DNA of 64,000 bases from BOG-908 sp965198825 (lineage in GTDB: Bacteria > Pseudomonadota > Alphaproteobacteria > Acetobacterales > Acetobacteraceae). The translations under genes and the position numbers were made by a program. The notes under the pieces are model-generated. The model was given only the letters and a program-made list of their open reading frames with translations, was not told the DNA's origin and ran no database searches. Positions 26,101 to 33,543 of the stretch are shown piece by piece. The number at the start of each line of letters is the position of its first letter. Positions within the stretch are counted from its first letter, which is position 1. The stretch covers positions 1,736,001 through 1,800,000 of the forward strand of contig CBDAQB010000003.1 of NCBI GenBank assembly GCA_965198825.1. Direction: 5' to 3'.

Positions 26101-26643
26101 GGTGTCGATAGGCGTGTCGATACCCGGCGGCGGCATCGATTCGTAGAGCTCGTCACGCGCGAGGCTGGGACGCTTTCCTGCCGCTTCCTCTTCGCGTCCG
26201 TGCTTGCGCCAGTGGTCCAGGGCGCTCGCCACCGCGCCATCGGCGATGGCGCCGGCGATGTCCGGGTTGATGGCCAGATAAAGCGCTTCGGAAAACAGCT
26301 CCTCTTCGGTTTTGTAGGTGAGCACCGGTTCGGGCGGCAGCAGGTAGGGGATTGCACCGTCCACAGGGGGATCTGTCGTCAATGAAGGAGCCGGCGGAAC
26401 AGGCGGCGGCGGATCGAGATCGCGCAGGCCGGCGGCCAGATTAACCAATACCGCGGACGCTGTTGGTTCCCGATCGAACGGCCAGGCGCGTATGCCATTG
26501 GCAACCTCTGCAGCGCCGAACACCAGGTAATGGGCGTAGCCGCTTTCGAAGAGGCCGGCCGCCACGGCTTCGCCTATGTCGCGGAACGCGGCGAGATACT
26601 GGTCTTCGGGGAAGTTTTCAGCATCGAACGGCTCTGCCGCCAT
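23113..26643 (-). CDS. Multidomain glycosyltransferase (N-terminal repeats, GT4-like, two GT2 domains)
   Basis: The protein has 1176 residues in four parts. Residues 1-230 hold three copies of a YL..NPD...A...HW..HG..E-type motif. Residues about 240-610 form a GT-B/GT4-like domain (FGPFGATSGLGTAARN, SAHRSEGFGLNIAEFLALGKPV). Residues about 650-860 form a first GT2 domain (SLITPVYNVPAAFLKACI, MLDNDDELH). Residues about 900-1120 form a second GT2 domain (ILTNNTELE, LLNDDMEVI, GAVGARLFHADGTVQHVG). It probably adds several sugars in succession to a surface polysaccharide or glycoprotein at the cytoplasmic membrane. No signal or TM segment is evident. Acceptor unknown. Confidence 0.88.
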   Translation of the reverse strand: MAAEPFDAENFPEDQYLAAFRDIGEAVAAGLFESGYAHYLVFGAAEVANGIRAWPFDREPTASAVLVNLAAGLRDLDPPPPVPPAPSLTTDPPVDGAIPYLLPPEPVLTYKTEEELFSEALYLAINPDIAGAIADGAVASALDHWRKHGREEEAAGKRPSLARDELYESMPPPGIDTPIDTSRFDAESYLLLYPDVRERLGNSHEAALHHWVHHGRLEARVGTGIAPFGSWRARPAEVLAKPFGINVFGPFGATSGLGTAARNLLAALLTTGIPLQLHPFDVTGGKARITPAERARPAEFRTNLILANADQIARLTALYPEGFFDDTYNIAVWAWELAAFRSDWHGSFAPLDEVWTNSEFELQSIGASSPVPVHKIRLPVEVTNPPAAQGRDMFGIPHDRLVFLVAFDVGSTAARKNPRLVVDAFREAFAPDASVFLVIKFHATAVDPAITRQLTQALRGAENVLVIAERLCEPDMSLLRAACDCFVSAHRSEGFGLNIAEFLALGKPVIATGYSGNLEFFDESVGYPIDYRLIEIETEVGPYKPHAIWADPDRGSLVAQFRRVHENQAEAWARGQAGALRMRENFSPTRIGQDIRQRLHAIGLAADLPPFLAWFGRTRGMIGAAPVANLSPAQKQAITSLGNRRPVISLITPVYNVPAAFLKACILSVMAQSYPFWELCLCDDASTDPETLATLGALQGIDPRVRIRTLTQNQGIAGASNIAVEMASGEFIAMLDNDDELHRDALLEVARALFADSSIDVLYTDEDKIDEQGHLIDTYFKPDWSPEHLESVMYVLHMLVVRKRLFLELGGFRQEYSGAQDYDLMLRLSRRTQHVHHIQKSLYHWRAVEGSAAAVVDAKPYALEAGFRALQDHVKARHGASAWVEAGLLPGTFRVRRRVLGNPRVTLIILTNNTELELEGRGRFHMVDNMVDSILRRTAYRNYEVLVVDNSKLSEEQLERFQALGVRVENFTGATIPFNYAAKANFAVRACRTEHLVLLNDDMEVINDDWLTSLLEISQDPEIGAVGARLFHADGTVQHVGCVIGVNGGSAHVYHSFPGDFIGYNGFTHLIRNYSAVTGACLATRKSVLSLANGLDESFALDFNDTDLCLRIIDRGFRVVYTPYAQLFHFEGRSAKRSTQSADERRRFVARWARYMENDPYFNPNFAKERFDFTVA

Positions 26644-26666
26644 AGGTACTCCGGGAAGTCAGCGCG

Positions 26667-26777
26667 TTCTTTTTTGAAAAAAAGAACCAAAAAACTTATG
26701 CGACTTGGGACCGGGCCCGAGGATGTGCTGAGCTTAAACGTCCAAAAGTTTTTTGCTTCTCTTTTTCAAAAAAGAAG
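26667..26777 (-). repeat. Family A intergenic inverted repeat, copy 6
   Basis: GAACC left and GCTTC right (- orientation); the right arm has one T changed to C (TTCTCTTTTTCAAAAAAGAA). It lies between the glycosyltransferase start and the small Cys-rich gene stop (46 nt away), both on the minus strand. Confidence 0.88.
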
Positions 26778-26823
26778 ACCTTCCTTTGTCCGCTTCCTCG
26801 ACTCACAAGAGTACAAGAAAACG

Positions 26824-27030
26824 TTATCGATTGCCAATCGTAATGGCAAGCGGCTCGAACTGCCCGCAATGCGCCGAAGCGCGCAGGAGCCGGTCATGCA
26901 GGCGGCAGTATCCGTCGGCCGAGCGGCTAGCGGCATGAACCGAGCTGAGCGCGCGCGTTCCGGGCAACGCGCGATCGAGAGCGTGCGGGTCAGGCTCGAA
27001 GTGCAGGCAGCCCCCGCAGGCCGCGGTCAT
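26824..27030 (-). CDS. Small Cys-rich protein, putative zinc-ribbon (68 aa)
   Basis: The ATG at 27030 overlaps the stop of the upstream permease gene by 4 bp, a strong sign that it is real. The product has CGGC (C5, C8), C42 in DGYCRLHDRLL and C55, giving four Cys plus His45 spaced like a small metal site. A central DRALPGTRALSSVHA segment links the two halves. I recall similar short proteins in alphaproteobacteria but know no function. It probably acts with, or is regulated with, the permease. Confidence 0.7.
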   Translation of the reverse strand: MTAACGGCLHFEPDPHALDRALPGTRALSSVHAASRSADGYCRLHDRLLRASAHCGQFEPLAITIGNR

Positions 27031-28430
27031 TGGCCGAGGTGCGCCCAGTAGCCTTCGAAGACGAGCACGGAAAGCACGAAGCCGAGCACCAGGTTCACGG
27101 CAACGCCTGCGGTGAAGGCGATGAACGGCCGCGATCCGACGCCTGCGAGGTCCCGCACGCGTGTGGTCAGGCCGATGCTGAGGAAGCCGAAGGCAAAGGC
27201 CCAGGTCCGCAGGTTCTTCACCGGCGTAACGAACGCGGGGGTGGCGACCTTGGCGAAGGCCGCGTGGCCGGCGTGGGTGGCGACGAGGGTTGCGAAGATG
27301 GAGGCGAGAAGGAAGCCGATGACGAATTTAGGGAAGCGGCGCCAGATTTCGCCTGCCCCGGTGCGGTTCTCGATGCCGATGTCGTCCCAGCGCGTGGCGG
27401 CGACGATGGACAGGACGAGGGCCCAGATGCCGATCCACACGTCGCGGCCCACGACCTTCATCAGGGTAAAGGCGGCGACGGACTGATCGGCGACGTGCGG
27501 CGCGGCGCCAGGCAGGCTGGCGGCCATGTCGCCATAGGCCTGGGCGGCGGCGATGCCGGCGGCATCGGCGAACTCGGACGTTCCGATCCAGGCGCCCCCC
27601 ACACCGGCCGGCAAGCCGAGGCCGGCCGCGGCGTAAGGCAAGGCGAAGATCATGACGATCGCCCAGAAGATGACGATCGAGATCACCACGGCCGCGTCCT
27701 GGCGGCGTGCCCCGACAGCCGCCGCGATGGCGATGGCCGCCGACACGCCGCACACCGCGCCACCGACGCCCAGCACGGCGGCGAAGCGCGGCTCGATCCC
27801 CAGAGCGCGTGCGACGGCGAAGATCACGCCAAAGGTGACGATCGAGACGATGGACGCCTGCAGCAGGGCGACAGGACCGGCCCAGATGATGAGCGTCAGC
27901 GGCAGGGTGGCGCCGAGCAGGACCACGCCGAGCTTGATGTAGAGCTCGACGCGGAAGCCGGCATCCAGGGCGCGCGGGAGAACGCCGAGGTTCGCCAGCA
28001 GAAGGCCGACCAGCAGAGCGACGAGCGGCGGCTCGAGATTATAGCGGATGGCGCTCGCCCACTGGCCAAGCGCGAAGATCACCACGGTGACGACGTAGAG
28101 AAAGGCGAAGGCCGGTATCGTCAGCCGCAGGCGGAAGCCGAGGCTGGCGGAGATGAGTGAAAACAATGCCAGCCAAAGGGCGAATTGCGCCATATAGCGT
28201 GGCCAGTTGGCGGCGAAATGGGCAGCGAGTTCGCCGGGGTTTGTCCATTTGGCGGGAATGACGGCGATCCAGGCCAGCGTGCTGCCGCCGGCGAAGAGGG
28301 CGTATGCGAGGGCGATCAAGCCCAGGCCGGCGAGGACGGCCCACCAATCCTCATTTTTCCAGAATGTCGCGGCGGAAGATGGCGCAGGGCGGACGTCTTG
28401 TATCGGTCCATCGATTGTACGTTGACTCAC
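27027..28430 (-). CDS. Putative sulfate exporter family (YeiH/UPF0324) permease
   Basis: The product has 467 residues from a GTG at 28430, with about 11 TM segments. Family segments are seen: FRVELYIKLGVVLLGATLPL, GVGGAVCGVSAAIA and FGFLSIGLTTRVRDL. The VCGVSAAIA region is the conserved core of the YeiH/PSE family. Substrate is not firmly known; sulfate, sulfite or sulfonates have been suggested. It is longer than E. coli YeiH (349) because of extra N-terminal helices. It overlaps the small Cys-rich gene downstream and is divergent from the FAD protein. Confidence 0.88.
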   Translation of the reverse strand: MSQRTIDGPIQDVRPAPSSAATFWKNEDWWAVLAGLGLIALAYALFAGGSTLAWIAVIPAKWTNPGELAAHFAANWPRYMAQFALWLALFSLISASLGFRLRLTIPAFAFLYVVTVVIFALGQWASAIRYNLEPPLVALLVGLLLANLGVLPRALDAGFRVELYIKLGVVLLGATLPLTLIIWAGPVALLQASIVSIVTFGVIFAVARALGIEPRFAAVLGVGGAVCGVSAAIAIAAAVGARRQDAAVVISIVIFWAIVMIFALPYAAAGLGLPAGVGGAWIGTSEFADAAGIAAAQAYGDMAASLPGAAPHVADQSVAAFTLMKVVGRDVWIGIWALVLSIVAATRWDDIGIENRTGAGEIWRRFPKFVIGFLLASIFATLVATHAGHAAFAKVATPAFVTPVKNLRTWAFAFGFLSIGLTTRVRDLAGVGSRPFIAFTAGVAVNLVLGFVLSVLVFEGYWAHLGQ

Positions 28431-28574
28431 CGTAGTATTCCCCGCCTTTTCTCCGCGTGTTCCACATAGTTGAGGTGGACGGTATCGTAAACACCCTATG
28501 TTAAGTGTGATTTCTCCCCTGTTTGCCTGCAGGCATTCCCCCGTTAGGGGTTATGCCGAAGAGTTAGGACGACG

Positions 28575-30002
28575 ATGGATACTGCTGCGCCTCGCCCGAC
28601 CCGCATTTGCATCATCGGCGGCGGATTTTCCGGGGCGGTGGTTGCAGTCCAGCTCGCTCGACATCTGGCAGACGCCGCCACGATAGAGATCATCGAGCCG
28701 CGCGAAATGCTGGGCGGCGGTGTGGCGTATTCGGCGACCGATCCCTCGCACCGGATCAATGTGCCGGCCGCCAAAATGGTGGTGTTCGGCGAGGACCCGC
28801 TGCATTTCGCACGCTGGCTTGAGGAGCATCACGCCCTCGACGGCGACCCGTCAGCGCTTTGGGAGAGTGGAGCCGCGTTCCCGCAGCGCGCCGTGTTCGG
28901 GCGCTATCTGGCAGGGCTCGTCGACGAGGCCAGGACAGCGCGGCCCGATGTGACAATCAGGCACCGCCGGACAGTTGCGGCATCGATCCATCCCGAACCT
29001 GGCGGATTCGCCGTTGGCCTGGCGGACGGCGAAACGCTGCCGGCCGACACCGTGGTGCTGGCGGTGAGCCATCCCCCACCTGCCGTGCCATCCGTGCTGC
29101 TGCCGGCTTTTGCAGCAGGCGCGCCCATCATTGCGGACCCGTGGTCGCCCGGTGCCCTGGACAACATCCCGGCCGGCGCAAAGGTGCTGGTGGTAGGCAC
29201 CGGGCTGACGATGGCCGATGCGATCGCCACACTCGATCGGCGTCACCACCGAGGTCCAATCCTGGCGATTTCCCGCCGAGGCCTGCTGTCTCGCGGGCAC
29301 CCCGCCGGCGATTTCCCGGTCTGGAGCTACTTCGCGTCGGCCTATCTGCCGGCGACGGCGCTCGGCCTCTCGCGCGCGGTGCGGGAACAGGTGGCGCTGG
29401 CGAACTCGCAGGGCTCGCCGTGGCAGGTCGTGTTCGACGACATCAGGGCCAATGCCGGCCGCATCTGGAGCGCGTTGCCTATGCGCGAAAAACGCCGGCT
29501 GATCAGGCATCTTCGGCCGTTCTGGGACGTGCACCGCTTCCGCGTCTCCCCGCAGGCGCAAGGATCGGTCGCGCGGTTGCAGCAATCCGGTCAGTTAAAG
29601 GTCGTCGCCGCGGCGCTGATCGGCGCTTCCTGGGACGGGAAAAGACTGAGCGTAGAACTGCGTCAGCGCGGCAGTGTGACAGAGACGCAGGAGTTTCAGG
29701 CGGTCATCAATACGACCGGTCCGGCGCATGGCGCCATCGTGGCGACAAACCCCGTTCTGGCTTCCCTGGCCGCGCAAGGTTTGCTGCGCGCCGACGGGAC
29801 CGGCCTGGGCCTGGATGTCGATGGCGATAATCACCCGGTGGGAACCAATGATGTGGCGTCGCCCGGGTTGTTCGTGGCGGGTCCACTGGCGCGGGGGCGC
29901 GTGGGCGAACTGATGGGCCTGCCGCAGGTGTCGCAACATGCGGAGGCGGTGGCGCGTTCAGTAGTGCTTCATCTTGTCCAGGTGTCATCAAGCAATTCGT
30001 AG
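28575..30002 (+). CDS. FAD/NAD(P)-binding protein (NAD_binding_9 type)
   Basis: The protein has 475 residues with an N-terminal Rossmann motif ICIIGGGFSGAVVAVQLA (about residues 11-28). A second nucleotide-binding motif is VLVVGTGLTMADAIATL, and the C-terminal GLFVAGPLARGRVGELMG segment contacts FAD in this group. AGGAC lies 3 nt before the ATG, a tight RBS. It is related to FAD-dependent proteins of unassigned substrate near HpyO/lysine N6-hydroxylase-like folds. The TAG stop is formed by the outer GTAG of a REP-like repeat. Divergent from the permease, 144 bp between starts. Confidence 0.85.
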   Translation: MDTAAPRPTRICIIGGGFSGAVVAVQLARHLADAATIEIIEPREMLGGGVAYSATDPSHRINVPAAKMVVFGEDPLHFARWLEEHHALDGDPSALWESGAAFPQRAVFGRYLAGLVDEARTARPDVTIRHRRTVAASIHPEPGGFAVGLADGETLPADTVVLAVSHPPPAVPSVLLPAFAAGAPIIADPWSPGALDNIPAGAKVLVVGTGLTMADAIATLDRRHHRGPILAISRRGLLSRGHPAGDFPVWSYFASAYLPATALGLSRAVREQVALANSQGSPWQVVFDDIRANAGRIWSALPMREKRRLIRHLRPFWDVHRFRVSPQAQGSVARLQQSGQLKVVAAALIGASWDGKRLSVELRQRGSVTETQEFQAVINTTGPAHGAIVATNPVLASLAAQGLLRADGTGLGLDVDGDNHPVGTNDVASPGLFVAGPLARGRVGELMGLPQVSQHAEAVARSVVLHLVQVSSSNS

Positions 30003-30103
30003 GGTGCAATGCTCTTTGGCATTGCACCATCTTTGCCGAAGTCTCGCATCGTAACCATCTTCACGAGCGCTGCTCTCGGCCCAAGGCGCATTGCGCCCTA
30101 CCA
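29999..30103. repeat. REP-like inverted repeat supplying a stop codon
   Basis: GTAGGGTGCAATGC (29999-30012) pairs with GCATTGCGCCCTAC (30090-30103), one mismatch. Inside the left end is a hairpin GGTGCAATGC...GCATTGCACC (30003-30028). This looks like a REP-type element. The FAD gene stop TAG (30000-30002) lies within the left end. It also separates convergent 3' ends and could terminate transcription. Confidence 0.75.
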
Positions 30104-30109
30104 ACTCGC

Positions 30110-31133
30110 TTATTGCTTCTCGTTCAATTGCGGAAACAGCCGCTGGTGCCAGGTCGGGTAAGCCGGCGGAACATCGCTTGCAGCATCGAGGCTGGCGATG
30201 TGGCCGTCCGACAACTTCCAGCCCACGGCACCCATGTTCTGCAGAAGCTGCGCCTCGTCGCGGGCGCCAACGATGATGGTCGCAACCGTCGGGCGCTGCA
30301 GCAGCCAGTTCAGCGCGATTTGCGGTATCGTCTTGCCGGTTTCCTTCGCCACCTCATCGAGCGCATCGATGATCCGGGAACAGGCGCTCTTCCTCATAAT
30401 GCGGGCCGGTGCCTGCAATGTCGTGAGCACGGCTACCCGGCTTGGCAGGCTGGCCGCGGCGTATCTTTCCCGTCAGCTTGCCCCAGCCAAGCGGGCTCCA
30501 AATGACGGCGCCGACGCCCTGATCGCGGCCAAGCGGCATCAAATCCCACTCGTAATCACGGTTCAGCAGCGAATAATACGCCTGGTGAGCGACATAACGC
30601 AAGTAGCCGTGACGGTCGGAAGCGGCAAGCGACTTCATCAAGTGCCAACCTGAGAAGTTCGAGCAGCCGATGTAGCGGATCTTGCCTGCGCGAACCATGG
30701 AATCGAGCGTCGAAAGCGTCTCCTCGACAGGCGTGTTGAAATCCTGTCCATGCAATTGGAAAAGATCGATATGATCGATGCCCAGGCGCTGTAGCGAGGC
30801 GTCCACCGCGCGCACCAGATGCTGGCGCGACGAGCTGAAATCATTCGCCCCTCCACCCATGGGAAACGTCGCCTTGGTGGAGATCAGCACCCGGTCGTGC
30901 CTGCCGCGAATGGCTTCGCCCAAAATCTGCTCGGCCAGGCCTTGCGAATAAACATCCGCCGTGTCGAACAGCGAAACGCCATGATCTAGGCAGATGTCGA
31001 TCAGGCGAGACGCACCCGCAGCATCGGTCGAGCCCCAGGCTTTGAAAAAATCGTTGCCGCCGCCAAAAGTCGCGGTGCCGAAGGAGAGGGCCGGGACGCG
31101 AAGGCCGGAGTGGCCTAGACGGTTGTAGTCCAT
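30110..31133 (-). pseudogene. Aldo/keto reductase, broken by a +1 frameshift
   Basis: The N-terminal part from ATG 31133 reads MDYNRLGHSGLRVPALSFGT and keeps the AKR catalytic residues (Asp in FDTADVYSQG, Lys in STKATFPMGG, His in FQLHGQDF). The frame breaks after GPHYEEERLF. The expected continuation, RIIDALDEVAKETGKTIPQ to FPQLNEKQ, is intact in the next frame down to 30110. One extra G in the run at 30376-30378 (C on the coding strand) explains it. Without it the protein would have about 340 residues. Either a fresh mutation or a sequencing error in a short run. It converges on the FAD gene. Confidence 0.88.
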
Positions 31134-31165
31134 TGGGTGAGTTCCTTAAGAAGGCAGGAAGACTC

Positions 31166-31275
31166 TTCTTTTTTGAAAAAAAGAAGCAAAAAACTTTTAT
31201 CCGTTTAGGCTGGGCGTTCCCACGAGCTCGGTCCCACAGCGCAAAGTTTTTTGGTTCTTTTTTTCAAAAAAGAAC
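31166..31275 (+). repeat. Family A intergenic inverted repeat, copy 7
   Basis: GAAGC left and GGTTC right (+ orientation). The right end lies 9 nt from the stop of the MetX-like gene; the aldo/keto reductase start is 32 bp away on the other side. Confidence 0.9.
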
Positions 31276-31284
31276 GCGCTTTCT

Positions 31285-32394
31285 TCAACCCGGTGAATTC
31301 AAAAACGCCGCAATATGCTGGTTCAGGAAAACCGCATCGGCCGGACTGGCGCCGGCACCGGCAGGATGACCCCACAGCGAAGGTATCGGCAGGAAGGTGC
31401 AATGGGCGATGAACTGCGACTCCCACTTCGCATCCTCGACCGGGAAATACATGTCCGTGGCTGACGGCATATAAAGCACGGGCACCTTGATCGAGCGCAG
31501 GGCCGCTTTCACGTCGCCTGCGAACGGCGCTGTGTTGCCGACGTCGTTCGACTCCCAGACGTGCATTTGCAGGATCAGATCGTTCGCGTCCGCGCCTGCA
31601 AAAAACTCGGTCTTGTACTTGTCCACCGCCTGCTGGAAGCTGGTGCCTGGCGGATTGTCGCCGCGCCAGAGTTCGTCGCGCCACCACTCCTGGGAATAGA
31701 GCCAGCCGAGCCACACCAGCGACGTCGCTTCGATGCCGCGCCTGGGTTCAACCTTGTAGTTTCCACCGTCGAAAACCGGGTCCGCTTCAAGAGCGGCGAT
31801 CTGTCCCTCGAGCCGGACGATGCCATGCCCGTAGGTCTTCGCGGTGCCGGAGGTGGCCACAACGCGGTCCATGAAGTCGGGGTAGCTGACCGCCCATTGC
31901 AGGCTCTGCTGCGCACCCATGGAGAAGCCGATGACGGCACGCAGGTGGTGGATGTGCAGGCCGTTCACCAGCAGGTCGTGAACGATGTTGACGTTGTCTC
32001 GGATGGTCATAGGCGGAAAGGCCGGACCATGGAACGGCGCCGGCGTATTGCTCGGCGAGGAAGAGCGCCCGTTGCCGAACATCTCGCTGGTGACGATGAA
32101 CAATTTCGTCGGATCCAGCGCCTTCCCGGGGCCGATCAACCAGTCGTAACCGTGCATGTCGGCCATGTAATGCGACGGCAGCAGGACCGCGTTGTCGCCG
32201 GCCGCGTTCAGAGTGCCGTAGGTGCCATAAACGATGTGGGCGTCGGGCAGGACGGCCTTGCCCTCTGTGACGAAGCCGTGGACGTCGTAATCATGCCTGA
32301 CCGGTTCGGCACCGGCATCCGCTTTCGCAGCGGACGCTCCCATGGAGAGGCCTAGCGCCAGGGACAGGGCCAGCAGGGTGCGTTCATGGATCAT
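31285..32394 (-). CDS. Exported alpha/beta hydrolase of the homoserine acetyltransferase (MetX) fold
   Basis: The protein has 369 residues and a signal peptide (about 1-24, LLALSLALGLSMGASAAKA). The alpha/beta hydrolase core has the nucleophile in AVIGFSMGAQQSLQWA, preceded by a conserved MTIRDNVN segment as in MetX. An acid in MPSATDMYFP and a His in PSLWGHPAGAG complete the triad. Real MetX works in the cytoplasm on acetyl-CoA, so an exported version is probably a hydrolase rather than a methionine-pathway enzyme. Substrate unknown. The tRNA-Pro island starts 70 bp upstream of its start codon. Confidence 0.85.
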   Translation of the reverse strand: MIHERTLLALSLALGLSMGASAAKADAGAEPVRHDYDVHGFVTEGKAVLPDAHIVYGTYGTLNAAGDNAVLLPSHYMADMHGYDWLIGPGKALDPTKLFIVTSEMFGNGRSSSPSNTPAPFHGPAFPPMTIRDNVNIVHDLLVNGLHIHHLRAVIGFSMGAQQSLQWAVSYPDFMDRVVATSGTAKTYGHGIVRLEGQIAALEADPVFDGGNYKVEPRRGIEATSLVWLGWLYSQEWWRDELWRGDNPPGTSFQQAVDKYKTEFFAGADANDLILQMHVWESNDVGNTAPFAGDVKAALRSIKVPVLYMPSATDMYFPVEDAKWESQFIAHCTFLPIPSLWGHPAGAGASPADAVFLNQHIAAFLNSPG

Positions 32395-32464
32395 GGGCGG
32401 CGCAGCTTTGGCTAGGGGGAGGCACGAAGCGGTGGCGCCATGATAGGCGGACGCGATCGTGCAG

Positions 32465-32503
32465 ATTGGTCGGAGCGGCGGGATTCGAACCCACGACCCC
32501 CAG
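32465..32503 (-). repeat. Island att copy (tRNA-Pro 3' fragment)
   Basis: It is identical over 39 bp to 41291-41329. It contains the tRNA-Pro CCA end, acceptor 3' strand, T arm and variable region, stopping in the anticodon stem. The fragment alone cannot make a tRNA. Sequence diverges immediately on both sides (GCAG/GCAGCG here, AAGT/TCCCCC at the other copy). Confidence 0.93.
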
Positions 32504-32537
32504 GCAGCGCCCGACCGATAATCCCACTATCATATGA

Positions 32538-32562
32538 CCATCATTAGCCATCTACGACCATC
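32538..32562. promoter_or_regulatory. Three helically phased CCATC sites between att and integrase
   Basis: CCATC occurs at 32538-32542, 32548-32552 and 32558-32562, exactly 10 bp apart, in an A/T-rich stretch 120-150 bp before the integrase start. Phased short repeats here are typical of arm-type integrase or excisionase sites, but this is inference from position and spacing. Confidence 0.4.
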
Positions 32563-32685
32563 TATTTTCTTAGTTAATACAAGCCGGTATTGATAGCGCA
32601 CCAGTCTCCATGGTTCCGTGCGCTATCGTGAAACATCGCTCGCCGGCAGCAGACTTGCTTCCGGTTTGCTGCCGGAGACACCAGC

Positions 32686-33543
32686 ATGCCCGCCGCTGCT
32701 ATCCGCTTCACCAAGCCCGAAATCAAGCGCCTCACCTGCCCACCCGACAAGAAGACCAAGGACGGCTCACGACCGGGCGAGGTCACGTTCTGGGATACCT
32801 CCCTGCCCGGCTTTGGCCTGCGGGCCTATGCGTCTGGGCGCCGCCAGTGGATCGCGCAATATCGGGACGGGACCGGACGGACGCGCAAGGCGGCGTTTGG
32901 CGACGTGTTGACCGTCGAGCTGGTCGAAGCGAGGGACGCCGCCCGCAAGCTCCTGTCCAAGGTCAAGCTCGGGGCTGACCCCCAGGCCGAAAAGAAGGCC
33001 GCACGTCGCGCTGTGCGCGTGGAGGCGTTGGTCACTGCCTACCTGGCCGACGCGGAGACCCGCCTCAAGCCGCGCTCCTATATTGAGGTAAAGCGGCACC
33101 TGAACTCGCACGCCAAGCCGCTGCACCACGAAGCGGTGTCGTCGGTCGGGCGTGCGGAAATCGTCAAATTGCTCGCCAACATCGCCAAGGCGGGCGGGCC
33201 GGTGGCTGCCAATCGGGTGCGCTCTACCCTTTCCGCCATGTGGGTCTGGGGCCTTCGTAGCGGCACCCTGGATGGCGATAACCCAGTTGCGAACGTCCCC
33301 AAGCCGGGCACCGAGGCGCCGCGCGAGCGCACGCTGGAGGACGCGGAACTGGCGCTCATCTGGCAAGCGACGGACGGCGACCATGACCACGATCGGATCG
33401 TGCGCCTGCTGATGCTGACCGGCGCACGTCGGGAGGAAATCGCCGGCATGGCCTGGGATGAGATCGAGGCCGGCCGCTGGTACATCCCTTCATGCTGGTC
33501 GTGGCGCAGGACACCACCCACGCCGGCGAGCTGCGGCGGATGA
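32686..33543 (+). pseudogene. Tyrosine integrase, C-terminally truncated
   Basis: The N-terminal DUF4102-type arm-binding domain is present (FTKPEIKRLTCPPDKK, DTSLPGFGLRAYASGRRQW), followed by the core-binding SAM-like domain. The catalytic domain begins normally, with the box I Arg in LLMLTGARREEIAGMAWDEI. About 17 residues later, at around 33489, the sequence switches to restriction-helicase coding in another frame. This frame then reads noise to 33543. The HxxR box and catalytic Tyr are gone, so it should be inactive. Normal length would be about 400 residues. Confidence 0.92.

Noticed and set aside
24253..26385. 710-codon plus-strand frame opposite the large glycosyltransferase
   Set aside because: Antisense shadow of a recognised protein; no RBS and no domain.
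27030..28160. 376-codon plus-strand frame rich in Asp, Gly, His and Glu
   Set aside because: Reverse of the permease TM codons; composition artefact.
32467..32503. Possible second tRNA-Pro
   Set aside because: Only the 3' half is present; it is the att copy left by integration.
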